A DNA stretch of 64,000 bases, taken from contig CAMART010000002.1 of the NCBI GenBank assembly GCA_945860705.1, positions 62,001 to 126,000 of the forward strand, written 5' to 3'. Source of the stretch: Chitinophaga pinensis (GTDB lineage Bacteria > Bacteroidota > Bacteroidia > Chitinophagales > CAMDFR01). The notes below the pieces were generated by a model, which did not search any database, had not been told where the DNA came from, and worked only from the letters and a program-made list of their open reading frames with translations. This document shows, piece after piece, positions 37,431-47,482 of this stretch; within the stretch, counting starts at the first letter, position 1, and the number at the start of each line of letters is the position of its first letter. The translations under genes and the position numbers were made by a program.

Positions 37431-38396
37431 ATGAATACATATAAAAATGATGTAGAAGCTTTAGATGCTTTTGCTAAAATAAATAAAGAACTACAACAGA
37501 CAATAGGTAAAATAATTATTGGTCAAGAAGATGTAGTAAAGCAAATTTTAATTTCTGTTTTTTGTGATGGACATAGTTTGCTAGTAGGTGTGCCAGGTCT
37601 AGCCAAAACGCTTATGGTTAATACTATTGCTCAAGTTTTAGATTTATCGTTTAATAGAATACAATTTACTCCAGACTTGATGCCAAGTGATATAGTAGGC
37701 GCTGAGATTTTGGATGGCAATAGACAATTTAAATTTAATAGAGGACCGATTTTTTCAAATATTATTTTGGCAGATGAAATCAATCGTACACCACCAAAAA
37801 CTCAAAGTGCACTTCTAGAAGCAATGCAGGAAAGAACGGTGACTGTAGGTGGTGTAAAACATTCATTAGATCTTCCGTTTTTTGTTTTGGCTACTCAAAA
37901 TCCTATCGAACAAGAAGGTACGTATCCATTGCCAGAAGCTCAGTTAGATAGATTTATGTTCAATGTTATATTAGATTATCCAAGTTTTGATGAAGAAGTA
38001 CAAGTGGTAAAAGATACTACTAGTAATAAAAAAGTAAGCCTAGAAAAAATTATTTCAGCACAAGAAATTTTATTTTTCCAACAACTCATCAGAAGAATAC
38101 CAATAGCAGACAATGTGCTAGAATATGCAGTAAGGCTTGCCAGCAAAACTAGACCAAACACAAAAGACGCTACAGAATTTGTAAATAATTATATCACTTG
38201 GGGAGCAGGACCTCGTGCTTCGCAATACCTTGTATTAGGTGCAAAATGCCACGCTGCATCTAAAGGTAAGTATAGTCCAGATATAGAAGATGTGCAAGCA
38301 GTAGCACTACCTATTCTTAGACATAGGGTATTTAAAAACTATAAAGCTGAAGCAGAAGGATTGAGTCTAGAAGCTATTATACAAAAATTATTATAA
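37431..38396 (+). CDS. MoxR family AAA+ ATPase
   Basis: GHSLLVGVPGLAKTLMVNTIA; ILADEINRTPPKTQSALLEAMQE; VLATQNPIEQEGTYPLPEAQLDRFM. Confidence 0.96.
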   Translation: MNTYKNDVEALDAFAKINKELQQTIGKIIIGQEDVVKQILISVFCDGHSLLVGVPGLAKTLMVNTIAQVLDLSFNRIQFTPDLMPSDIVGAEILDGNRQFKFNRGPIFSNIILADEINRTPPKTQSALLEAMQERTVTVGGVKHSLDLPFFVLATQNPIEQEGTYPLPEAQLDRFMFNVILDYPSFDEEVQVVKDTTSNKKVSLEKIISAQEILFFQQLIRRIPIADNVLEYAVRLASKTRPNTKDATEFVNNYITWGAGPRASQYLVLGAKCHAASKGKYSPDIEDVQAVALPILRHRVFKNYKAEAEGLSLEAIIQKLL

Positions 38397-38445
38397 TTAT
38401 ATTTTTGAATAAAAAATTTGATAGCTAAAACGCTACTTTACACAA

Positions 38446-39807
38446 ATGAAAAATAAGCTTATCAAATTTTTTAAATGGTTTACAATATCTCTAGTAATTT
38501 CAGTATTAGTTATTGCTTTTGTTTTTTTAAAACCATTAGATAAGTCGCCTTACTACGAAAATAAATATTTTTATAAGACTACAGAAAGCATCAATAACAA
38601 TCCTACTTTTGATAGAAAGAATAACAATGATACTATAAGAGGTTCGTGGGCAAAGGTGAGTTTGATACCACCATTCAAAACGCCAATAGCAATAGATGCC
38701 AATAGAAAAGGAAAACCATTTGATGGAATACATGATAGTCTGTACGTACGTACTTTTGTGTTTTCTCAAGGAAAATACAAAGTAGCTTATGTTATCGCAG
38801 ACTTACTCATCATCCCACCAACTGTAACTAATATACTAGATACACTTTTAAAAAAAGAAGGTTATAGTCTTCAAAATATTTACTTATCTGCTACACATAC
38901 TCACACGGGTATTGGTGCATGGCACAATAGTTTTATAGGTGAGTTATTTGCAGGTAAATATGACCAACGTGCACCAGACTTTATAGCTCAACAAATAAAA
39001 GAATCCATATTGCTTGCAGAAAAAAACCAAGAGCCACTTAAGTTTGGATATAAAACTATCCCTACAAAAAAACTGGTATATAATAGACTATTAGAAAATG
39101 GTGGCGAAGTAGATTCTCTTATACGTGTGATGAAAATAGAAAAACAAAGTGGAGAAAAAGCCTGTTTAGTTTCTTTTACTGCACATGCTACATGCCTACA
39201 CAATGAAGTGATGGAGCTGAGTGGTGACTGGCCAGGTATGATGATGCAAAAAATAGATAGTACTAAGAAAGTAGATTTTTGTGCATTCAGTGCAGGTAGT
39301 GTAGCTAGTCACGGCCCTTATAAATCTAAAACGGATAAATGGCAACAGCTAAATTATACCACCAATCTTGCTTGCAAATATTTGTATAATAATCTAGATT
39401 CTATACCGCTTAATTATTCGTATAATCTGAATATGGTGCATCAACCGATACTCATGCGTGAACCAAATTATAGAATATTTGCTACACTTGTTTTACGTCA
39501 GCGTTGGTTTTATAAGTTTTTTGGTAAAGAAAAAATATATATCAATATGCTTCGTATAGGAGATGTAGTGTTTGCAGGTATGCCTTGCGATTTTAGTGGA
39601 GAGATGAGTGATGAGCTCGATGATGCTTCATCAGCACGCAATAAAAATCTTTTTGTTACAAGCTTTAATGGATGTTTTATAGGCTATATCACCGATGATA
39701 GAAGATACGATATGAATACCTACGAAACCCGAACTATGAACTGGTATGGTCCTGGCAACGGCTCCTACCTCACCGAAATCATCATGAGAATGATGAATAG
39801 GATATAG
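38446..39807 (+). CDS. Neutral/alkaline non-lysosomal ceramidase-like protein, membrane anchored
   Basis: N-terminal TM; LYVRTFVFSQGKYKVAYVIADLL; LSATHTHTGIGAW; SFTAHATCL. Confidence 0.82.
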   Translation: MKNKLIKFFKWFTISLVISVLVIAFVFLKPLDKSPYYENKYFYKTTESINNNPTFDRKNNNDTIRGSWAKVSLIPPFKTPIAIDANRKGKPFDGIHDSLYVRTFVFSQGKYKVAYVIADLLIIPPTVTNILDTLLKKEGYSLQNIYLSATHTHTGIGAWHNSFIGELFAGKYDQRAPDFIAQQIKESILLAEKNQEPLKFGYKTIPTKKLVYNRLLENGGEVDSLIRVMKIEKQSGEKACLVSFTAHATCLHNEVMELSGDWPGMMMQKIDSTKKVDFCAFSAGSVASHGPYKSKTDKWQQLNYTTNLACKYLYNNLDSIPLNYSYNLNMVHQPILMREPNYRIFATLVLRQRWFYKFFGKEKIYINMLRIGDVVFAGMPCDFSGEMSDELDDASSARNKNLFVTSFNGCFIGYITDDRRYDMNTYETRTMNWYGPGNGSYLTEIIMRMMNRI

Positions 39808-39930
39808 TATAGTTTAAAAATAAATATCAAAATAAATTTGGAATTATAAAAAAATGTGTTTATGTTCGTATTATTAAGTTCTTAGTAATAACCAAAAATA
39901 TTTCCACATGAAACTAGTTTATAATTCTTC

Positions 39931-40050
39931 AACAGACAACAAAAAATAGAAGAACTTACATTATATACAATAGACTTATATCAGAGCAATGAAAAGCTAA
40001 AAGCTGAATTAGCTTTACTACAAGCTCAGATTAATAATCTTAATAAATAA
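39931..40050 (+). pseudogene. Possible C-terminal coiled-coil remnant of a larger secreted protein gene
   Basis: Open frame NRQQKIEELTLYTIDLYQSNEKLKAELALLQAQINNLNK* with no start codon and an upstream in-frame TAA. Confidence 0.5.
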
Positions 40051-40054
40051 GATT

Positions 40055-40714
40055 ATGAAAAAAATAGTATTAGCAATATTCATACTGATTATGAGTAGTA
40101 AACTGTTTTGTCAAGACACTACTGGTATAACTTATGTAGAAATTAATGAAAATTTTTCTGTAGATACAAGTAATTATAACAAGAGTTTTTCTATTGATTT
40201 AGATAGAGATGATGTTTCAGATATAGAAATAGATTTTTCTTATATAAACATTGCAGATACTATTGTCATAGACGATTCTCTCTATAATGTTTCATTAGAA
40301 GAAGAACATACATTTATTGAAACTAAAGACGGAGAATTAGCATTTTACTTGTCAGACACTCCATCTGTATCTATGTCTAAGTCAGATATCATTGAGTATT
40401 TTTCTGATAGTGGAAAAACATATACAAATGATGATAATTGGAACGAAGATTATGCAAGTTCATATACACTTACACTTGGACAATATTATAATAGCTCATT
40501 ATATGGAACTTTAAAAAGAGGCTTATATGAAAAAGGAGTATGTTATATATTATTTAAAATATGGAAAGATAGTGTAGATAATAATAATGAAGGGTGGATA
40601 TACGGATGGATAAGACTTAATCATTATAAAAATAAATTGCAGATTATAGATCTTGCATATAGAAATACAGTTAATAAAAAAATATTAACAGGGCAAAAAA
40701 TGGATACAAAATGA
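40055..40714 (+). CDS. Secreted protein of unknown function
   Basis: Signal peptide MKKIVLAIFILIMSSKLFCQ; SIDLDRDDVSDIEIDFSYI Asp-rich segment. Confidence 0.75.
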   Translation: MKKIVLAIFILIMSSKLFCQDTTGITYVEINENFSVDTSNYNKSFSIDLDRDDVSDIEIDFSYINIADTIVIDDSLYNVSLEEEHTFIETKDGELAFYLSDTPSVSMSKSDIIEYFSDSGKTYTNDDNWNEDYASSYTLTLGQYYNSSLYGTLKRGLYEKGVCYILFKIWKDSVDNNNEGWIYGWIRLNHYKNKLQIIDLAYRNTVNKKILTGQKMDTK

Positions 40715-41166
40715 GAATATTAATAATATTATTTTTTCAATTATTAGCCTCGCATTTTATATATAGTTCAAATGCAAATAGTATGATGATGTCTAATAAA
40801 ATAATTAAGTTTAATATATATACTGACACTACAAAGAAGATAGAGGCACCTTTTAATTATAAAAAAATAAACAATAAATTAATAGGGGCAAATGTTATGA
40901 TAGGAACTGGAATTATTTGCTACTCTTCAACATTAACTAATTTTCTATTAGCTGTATTTGGTTCAGCTTATAATCCAAAAATCAGTACTCATACAACTTT
41001 GCTAATTGGAGGGATAAGTTTTTTAGCAGGTACACCCCTAATAATAAGTGGAATAGTAGTGAAAGCACAAAACATGGGAAAACTGAGGCGACACTATAAT
41101 ACTAATACCTCATATTTTAAAGTTAATGTAAGTAATAATCAAATAGGTTTAGTCTATAAGTTTTAA
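40711..41166 (+). CDS. Membrane/secreted protein of unknown function
   Basis: ATGA 4-bp overlap with upstream ORF; signal peptide and two hydrophobic segments. Confidence 0.65.
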   Translation: MRILIILFFQLLASHFIYSSNANSMMMSNKIIKFNIYTDTTKKIEAPFNYKKINNKLIGANVMIGTGIICYSSTLTNFLLAVFGSAYNPKISTHTTLLIGGISFLAGTPLIISGIVVKAQNMGKLRRHYNTNTSYFKVNVSNNQIGLVYKF

Positions 41167-41167
41167 A

Positions 41168-41494
41168 ATGAAAATAAAATTGATTCATATTATTATATTG
41201 GTATTAATAATGTCAGCTACAGGTTGTAAAAAACACTGTTGGAAATGTGATATACCCCATGCGATAACAAGATATATAGACATGTATGGAAAAGTAGTAG
41301 ATGTAGAAACCTTTACAGAAAAACAAAGATTGGAGTATTATGATATATATATAAATTATCGACATTATTCATTCGATTCTACATTAGTATTAGATACAAT
41401 CATAAGAGAATACTATGGAACTAAACAAGAAATGGAAGAAGAAATAAGAGTAAATAATATAATAAAAGAACAAATATGCTATCAAAATATATAA
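41168..41494 (+). CDS. Small cysteine-motif lipoprotein 1
   Basis: Lipobox SATGC followed by KKHCWKC; C-terminal Cys. Confidence 0.75.
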   Translation: MKIKLIHIIILVLIMSATGCKKHCWKCDIPHAITRYIDMYGKVVDVETFTEKQRLEYYDIYINYRHYSFDSTLVLDTIIREYYGTKQEMEEEIRVNNIIKEQICYQNI

Positions 41495-41787
41495 TAGTTC
41501 TATTAAGTTTTTTATCATTAATAGTGTTACTGTTAATTAGTGGATGTAAAAAATGCTATACTTGTAAGTATGAATATAGAGAATATAGATTTTATAAAGG
41601 TAGTGATACTATATTAGTAAATGTAAGTGGGTATTATCCCATACAAAGAAGAATTAATGAGTTAACTAATGAAGGCTATTTATATATTAATACAACAAAA
41701 GATAGTCTTTATTTTGAAGAAGCGTGCAGTAGTGAAAACAAACAAAAATTAAAAATAAATGGAGCAAATTGTTTCCCTAAAAAATAG
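41476..41787 (+). CDS. Small cysteine-motif lipoprotein 2
   Basis: Lipobox LISGC followed by KKCYTC; overlaps neighbours. Confidence 0.75.
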   Translation: MLSKYIIVLLSFLSLIVLLLISGCKKCYTCKYEYREYRFYKGSDTILVNVSGYYPIQRRINELTNEGYLYINTTKDSLYFEEACSSENKQKLKINGANCFPKK

Positions 41788-42085
41788 TATAATATTACTA
41801 TTGTTTTTTATTCTAATCATATTACTAAACTCATGTAATAAGTGTTTAAGTTGTTCAATATATTTTGATGAAGGAATATACTATAATCCAGTAAGTAAAG
41901 ATTCTATTATTATTAAAGCTAAATCAAATAATTATGGTCTTGATACATTAGAAAAATATTATTTACTCGGTTATAAATTCACTGGGTCTGGCACTTCCGA
42001 TATATTTGATATAGAATTATGTGGTGATGATTTAAAACGATTAGATGATAAAGGATTTAATGTAAATTGTAACTATAATAAATAA
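41759..42085 (+). CDS. Small cysteine-motif lipoprotein 3
   Basis: Lipobox LLNSC followed by NKCLSC; C-terminal ELCGDDLKRLDDKGFNVNC. Confidence 0.75.
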   Translation: MEQIVSLKNSIILLLFFILIILLNSCNKCLSCSIYFDEGIYYNPVSKDSIIIKAKSNNYGLDTLEKYYLLGYKFTGSGTSDIFDIELCGDDLKRLDDKGFNVNCNYNK

Positions 42086-42092
42086 TATAATC

Positions 42093-44333
42093 ATGAAAAA
42101 TTTAATGCTATTAATATTTTTTTTAATTTTTTTTAAAATAAACTTTTCTCAAAGTATAAATTATAATTCTCTTTTGCAAAGATATTGGAATTATAGATAT
42201 GCATTGTTAGGTGATGCAATAGAACCAACTTATTATAAATGGGAACCAGGTTTTGTTGAAGTAGGTCAAGGTGCAGGATATAGCTTACCAATGGTTTATA
42301 GAAAAAGAATGGAACACAATATTATATCGAATTCAAAAACAGGTTTAAGTAATTGGGAAGAAACATATAATCCAGACCCAAGTGCGCATGGCAGTTGCAT
42401 AAATCAAAATATATATCCAGGTTCAACAAACCCATGGGGTCCTAAATATCAAGGAATAAATTATTGGGTAGATGCACCAACAGAATTAGGTAAGTATCTA
42501 TCTGTATTAGCAACAGAATGGGAGTTAATGAGATTAAATGACGCTACACAAAATCAAAAACTACAAACAGAAAAAGAAATATTTTATGCCTTAGAAGCTA
42601 TAGATAGGCTAGATATGTATTCAGATGGAGTATTAGATGGTTTATTTTTTAGAGATGATGTACCTTGGGATTTTGCAAGAGCAAGTACTGGATGTAAATT
42701 TGGATGTTTCCCATCACCTGAACCTTTTGGTAATGTAGTAGCTCCTTTATCACATGACTACGATTATAACGCTTTTGAAAATGTACACTCAGCAGGTTCT
42801 TGTTTTTCATATAGTGCGACTGATTGTGGAGAGCATGGTGTTTCTAATCCACCAAGATATAGTATCGAGTCTTTAGATCAATTACTTAAAATGGTATTAG
42901 GTTTAGTTTTTGTAAAAAAATATGTACATGCTACTTATGCTGGAGTAGATTTGAATCTTAAATCTGAACAACAAATATATAGGCTGATTCACTATATTCA
43001 GCTAAATGATTATGTAGTAAAAGATATAAACGGTGAACGAGTTTGTAGAGGAAGTGCATCGAGACCATACTCTTATCCATTTTATAAAATACAAGATAAA
43101 TATGGTGGAGGGGCAAGTTCTACTCATTTTACTACGGTTTGGTTTAATAAACCAGTTTGGACATTTAATATATTTGCACAATTTTATGTGCCATCAGCTA
43201 CACACGCTTTACCACTAGGCTCTCCATTTTCTAGTGAGAATGCTTTATATTTAGCTGTCATGTCGGACGCATTTTCTACAAGTCCTCATTTTCCAAAAAA
43301 AATAGGGAGGAAAGCACTATGGAATATAAGTAAATCTTATTATACTAAAGTTAAAACTAAGGATGATCCCTATGAAAGTGTAATAAACACTTGTGCTGAA
43401 CTCATGTCTGCATGTCTGAATGATTATGATTCAAAAACTGATTGGACAACCTATGAAAATATTTTAAGTAATGCAATACCAAATGGTTATGATTCATATC
43501 TTTCTCCATGGAATGAACCTTATTTTAATTGTGAACATGCCTCAAGATTTGTCTATCAAAATGATCCAAAGACTGGAAATAAGCCGGATGAATTAAAATA
43601 TCTTGAATTAAATGGTCTAGATTATATGCTCATGTTTAATCTTTATAGTTTGAAGAAACCAAACTTAATATTTGATAAAAGATACGATAAAGTTACTAGA
43701 TATACAGATATATATAACAATACTATTACGCATACTTTTCCTTATACTTCTACAGATCCATTCAAGTCAGGAGAATTTGTGAATGATGTGAATATTCAAA
43801 ATGCAAATACACTTACGTTTGGTAGTACATTATTACCAAATGCGAGAATACATTTACAAGCTCCACATATGGAGTTTTTGCCAGGCTTCACTATTATTCC
43901 AGGAGCTGTATTAACTACAAATCCAGGAGAGCGTATGGATTGTGATGCAAATTTCATAGAGCATATAAAAATGAAAAGTAAGAAAAGGATGGCTAATCCT
44001 AATATGATAGATGAGGAATATGAAAACGAAGAGAATACGAAAACATCAGATTTTGATAAAATGTTTATTACAAAACAATTTATAAAAGTTTTCCCAAATC
44101 CATCTAATGATGAGATTTCATTGGATATTGTATTATTAAAAAAGGAAAATTGTACAATTGAAGTAAACGATATTTATGGAAAACATATTAAAACTATTTT
44201 GTCAAACACCTATTTAGATGAAGGAGAAACACTTCTATATCTTCATAAAAAAGACTTTACTTCAGGTAATTATTTAGTAAAAATAATTATTGGAGACAAT
44301 GTAGAAACTAAGAAGATTTGTTTTGTAGATTAG
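42093..44333 (+). CDS. Large secreted protein of unknown function with T9SS type-A sorting domain
   Basis: Signal peptide; no recognised catalytic motif; C-terminus KVFPNPSNDEISLDIVLLKKENCTIEVNDIYGKHIK...SGNYLVKI. Confidence 0.85.
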   Translation: MKNLMLLIFFLIFFKINFSQSINYNSLLQRYWNYRYALLGDAIEPTYYKWEPGFVEVGQGAGYSLPMVYRKRMEHNIISNSKTGLSNWEETYNPDPSAHGSCINQNIYPGSTNPWGPKYQGINYWVDAPTELGKYLSVLATEWELMRLNDATQNQKLQTEKEIFYALEAIDRLDMYSDGVLDGLFFRDDVPWDFARASTGCKFGCFPSPEPFGNVVAPLSHDYDYNAFENVHSAGSCFSYSATDCGEHGVSNPPRYSIESLDQLLKMVLGLVFVKKYVHATYAGVDLNLKSEQQIYRLIHYIQLNDYVVKDINGERVCRGSASRPYSYPFYKIQDKYGGGASSTHFTTVWFNKPVWTFNIFAQFYVPSATHALPLGSPFSSENALYLAVMSDAFSTSPHFPKKIGRKALWNISKSYYTKVKTKDDPYESVINTCAELMSACLNDYDSKTDWTTYENILSNAIPNGYDSYLSPWNEPYFNCEHASRFVYQNDPKTGNKPDELKYLELNGLDYMLMFNLYSLKKPNLIFDKRYDKVTRYTDIYNNTITHTFPYTSTDPFKSGEFVNDVNIQNANTLTFGSTLLPNARIHLQAPHMEFLPGFTIIPGAVLTTNPGERMDCDANFIEHIKMKSKKRMANPNMIDEEYENEENTKTSDFDKMFITKQFIKVFPNPSNDEISLDIVLLKKENCTIEVNDIYGKHIKTILSNTYLDEGETLLYLHKKDFTSGNYLVKIIIGDNVETKKICFVD

Positions 44334-44371
44334 AGTATTTTTATTCATATAAAAACTACAAACCAATCCAC

Positions 44372-44860
44372 TTACTCCAACTCCTCAAAAACTCCTGTCT
44401 CTTTATTTTTGCGTACATTGGTAGCATCAAAATATTTTCCATTCATAGCTACGTACACCCCAGCTGGCAAGGCTTGTACAAATGCTAAGGCACTACCTAG
44501 ATTGAATAATCCATCAGAGCTACCAAATTTATAAGGTATCATAGCACCAGTAAGCACTATGGTTTTATTGATGTTTTTGCTAGCTATTAGTTGAGCTGTA
44601 GTGCACATCGTATCTGTGCCATGTGTCACTATTATTTGCGATTCCTCACCTTGTAGTATATTGTTTACTATTATTTCTCTATCGGTATCGCTCATCTCTA
44701 GACTATCTATCATCATGAGAGTGCGGATGTTCACATCGAGTTTGCTTCTGCCGAGTTGCAAGATTTCATGCACATGCGTATCATTAAAAAAAAGTTTACC
44801 TGTGAGTTCATCATACTCTTTGTCAAATGTACCACCAGTTACTAATAATTTTATACTCAT
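44372..44860 (-). CDS. Asparaginase N-terminal domain protein (single-domain)
   Basis: LLVTGGTFDKEYDE and IIVTHGTDTMCTTAQ catalytic Thr motifs, 162 aa only. Confidence 0.87.
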   Translation of the reverse strand: MSIKLLVTGGTFDKEYDELTGKLFFNDTHVHEILQLGRSKLDVNIRTLMMIDSLEMSDTDREIIVNNILQGEESQIIVTHGTDTMCTTAQLIASKNINKTIVLTGAMIPYKFGSSDGLFNLGSALAFVQALPAGVYVAMNGKYFDATNVRKNKETGVFEELE

Positions 44861-44867
44861 ACTATTA

Positions 44868-45578
44868 TTACATGTTTATTAAAAATATTGCAGGTCGTTT
44901 GTGTATATCAGGCTTTTCTTGTCTCCACTCTTTTACACTTTTTGTTTGTATAAATTCTGTAGGCAAATTTATATCACAGGCTATACAAAGCTTGGTGTCT
45001 GGCAAACAAGTATGTAAGATATTTTCTATCATTTTATTGTTTCTGTAAGGAGTCTCCATAAAAATTTGCGTACTTCCAAATCGTGCAGCTATGCTTTCCA
45101 GTTCTTTTATTTTCTTCAATTGATTGGGAGTTTCTATAGGCAAATATCCATGAAATGAAAAAGACTGTCCGTTCATACCACTAGCTATCAATGCTAGTAA
45201 AATAGAGGATGGACCCACAAGTGGGCTTACATGGATACCATATATATGTGCTTGTTTTATCACTAGAGTACCAGGGTCTGCTATACCTGCACAACCAGCT
45301 TCTGATAGCACTCCAGCAGATAGATTATTTTTTTGAATATGTAGTAAATGAGGTTTTATATTTTTTGCTTCATTTTGTTTGTCTAGCAAAATTAATTTTA
45401 CCTCATCAAAATTTTTAGTGTATCCAATACTTCTCAAATATCTTCGAGCACTTCGTTCGTTTTCTACAAAAAACATATCAAGTTGGTAAACGATTTCTTT
45501 TACATACTGTGGTATAGCATCTACAGACTCTTCACCCAGAGTACAAGGAATTAAATAAACGGTGCTTTTAGCATTCAT
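44868..45578 (-). CDS. SAM-dependent methyltransferase, tetrapyrrole-methylase/RsmI-like
   Basis: LIPCTLGEE...VGPSSILLALIASGMNGQSFSFHGYLP...IFMETPYRNNKMIE. Confidence 0.9.
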   Translation of the reverse strand: MNAKSTVYLIPCTLGEESVDAIPQYVKEIVYQLDMFFVENERSARRYLRSIGYTKNFDEVKLILLDKQNEAKNIKPHLLHIQKNNLSAGVLSEAGCAGIADPGTLVIKQAHIYGIHVSPLVGPSSILLALIASGMNGQSFSFHGYLPIETPNQLKKIKELESIAARFGSTQIFMETPYRNNKMIENILHTCLPDTKLCIACDINLPTEFIQTKSVKEWRQEKPDIHKRPAIFLINM

Positions 45579-45592
45579 ATTTGTAAAGATAT

Positions 45593-47482
45593 TTATATTC
45601 CATCAAAAAAATCAAAAGTTCTTTGTATGTATGACTTACATTGAAGTATCAGATTATTTCTGTCTTCTGGATTTTTTATGGATTCGTATTCTATTTTATT
45701 ATAAAAATAATTATAACTATATATTCCTTTATCTGTAATCATCCCATATCCATTGTTGATGATATATGGAGCGAATGATGGACAGTATGGATTCATCGCA
45801 TCTTTACTAAAAATAAAAGTATCATAAGGAATATTTAATTGTGCTAAAAGTGTTGCACTCAAATCTGTTTCAGAAATTATTTTATTAGATGAAAAAGATT
45901 TGTATTGAGGTTTTATCACATTTCCATAAAATAGCAGTGGGATACGATGAGATTGATAATCCCATTGTTTGTATGTAGGGGTGGCGTGTCCATGGTCTGC
46001 TATAAAAACAAAAAGCGTACTATCATACCAACTTTGTTTTTTGCAGTTTTCCATAAATGTACCTACACACTTGTCAGTATAATAAATAGAATTGATATAT
46101 TGATTTTCTACACCACCATGAGTAAAGACTTTTTCCATAGGGATATCAAAGGGAGGATGAGAACTTAGTGTGTAAACAAAGGTACAAAATGGTTTTTTAT
46201 AACTATTTACTTCTTCTATTGCTTCTGCAAAAATACCTTCGTCATGTATACCTAATTTGCCTACTGGATATTTATTTTTAATAGAAGATTGGTCTTTTAT
46301 TTTATCAAATTTATGCCAATAATAAAAACTTTTTAAGTTGCCATATTCAGCTGGTCCACCATACAAAAAACTTGTAAAATATCCTTTGTCTTTTAAGCTT
46401 TTTGGCAATGATGATAGCCCATGATATTTTGCTGGTTGTGATGAGATAGCCTTATCTGGTATACAAGATACAGCACTCAATATGCTAGACAAACCCATGT
46501 CTGATCGCCATCCTGGAGCATAGCAATTTTGAAACGATACTCCGTTTTTTACTAAATAATCTAAATTAGGGGTGCAACTATCACTACCATTAAACCCTTT
46601 CATCACATCTGCACAATAACTTTCTAAAACTACTATGATAATATTTGGATTTTTTATACTTAAAAAATATTCGGTACTATCTTTTGGATATACATACATC
46701 TCATCTACAGTTTTTTTTGCTTCATTTGTTTTATAGAATTGAAAAGGTTTTTGTTTTATACTTTGTTTATTTTCATATATACTTTGTGCCAAATACCAGA
46801 TAGTATTTGTAGAAGCATCATTGAGTGATTGATTTTTTGAGAAATATGAAAAACTAGTATTGATAGGCGTGCTCTGAAAACCACCTCTATACAACAAAAA
46901 AATCATTCCTACACTAAATAAAGAATAAACTATTTTATAAGTGATATTTTTGTTTTCTATACTTGTATTTTTATGAAACCATTTTCGAAAAAAGTAATAA
47001 AAAAAACTACATTGAACTAACAGTAATATAAAAGCTGCGGTTATATAGTTCCAAGAAACATATGAAAGAGTTTCCTTAGGATTCCATAAATATATGATAG
47101 CTTTATAGTTTAGTTTGTTTTGCCACTCTTCGTATAATATGATATCACCTATTTGTAGTAATATGATGATGATACTAATTATAAAAACAACCCATCTAAA
47201 TAGGTGATACATAAAATTTTTTCTTATAAAAAAATTTAGAAGAATAATTATAAATGGTATCACAAAAAGAAACGAGGCAGCTGAAAGATCTAAACGAATC
47301 GCATTTTTAAATACTGAAAATATCTCTGAGTTGCTTTCCTCGTTTATTAAATCAAAATGATGAAATAGAAAGAGTGTTCTGCCTAAAGAAAAAAGTATGA
47401 TAAATAATAAATAAAATCGAATACTGAGTTGAAAAGGACTATAAGATTTGTTGTCCCACAAACTAATGCGAAAATTCTTCAT
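45593..47482 (-). CDS. LTA synthase/sulfatase-family membrane protein
   Basis: Five N-terminal TMs; NIIIVVLESYCADVMKGFNG; CYAPGWRSDMGLSSILSAV; VFIADHGHATP. Confidence 0.92.
   Translation of the reverse strand: MKNFRISLWDNKSYSPFQLSIRFYLLFIILFSLGRTLFLFHHFDLINEESNSEIFSVFKNAIRLDLSAASFLFVIPFIIILLNFFIRKNFMYHLFRWVVFIISIIIILLQIGDIILYEEWQNKLNYKAIIYLWNPKETLSYVSWNYITAAFILLLVQCSFFYYFFRKWFHKNTSIENKNITYKIVYSLFSVGMIFLLYRGGFQSTPINTSFSYFSKNQSLNDASTNTIWYLAQSIYENKQSIKQKPFQFYKTNEAKKTVDEMYVYPKDSTEYFLSIKNPNIIIVVLESYCADVMKGFNGSDSCTPNLDYLVKNGVSFQNCYAPGWRSDMGLSSILSAVSCIPDKAISSQPAKYHGLSSLPKSLKDKGYFTSFLYGGPAEYGNLKSFYYWHKFDKIKDQSSIKNKYPVGKLGIHDEGIFAEAIEEVNSYKKPFCTFVYTLSSHPPFDIPMEKVFTHGGVENQYINSIYYTDKCVGTFMENCKKQSWYDSTLFVFIADHGHATPTYKQWDYQSHRIPLLFYGNVIKPQYKSFSSNKIISETDLSATLLAQLNIPYDTFIFSKDAMNPYCPSFAPYIINNGYGMITDKGIYSYNYFYNKIEYESIKNPEDRNNLILQCKSYIQRTFDFFDGI

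Noticed and set aside
37431-38396. MoxR-VWA ternary system with the VWA proteins at 1952 and 9953
   Set aside because: They are 26-36 kb apart and on the opposite strand; no evidence for a functional link, and no DUF58/Bat genes adjoin moxR here
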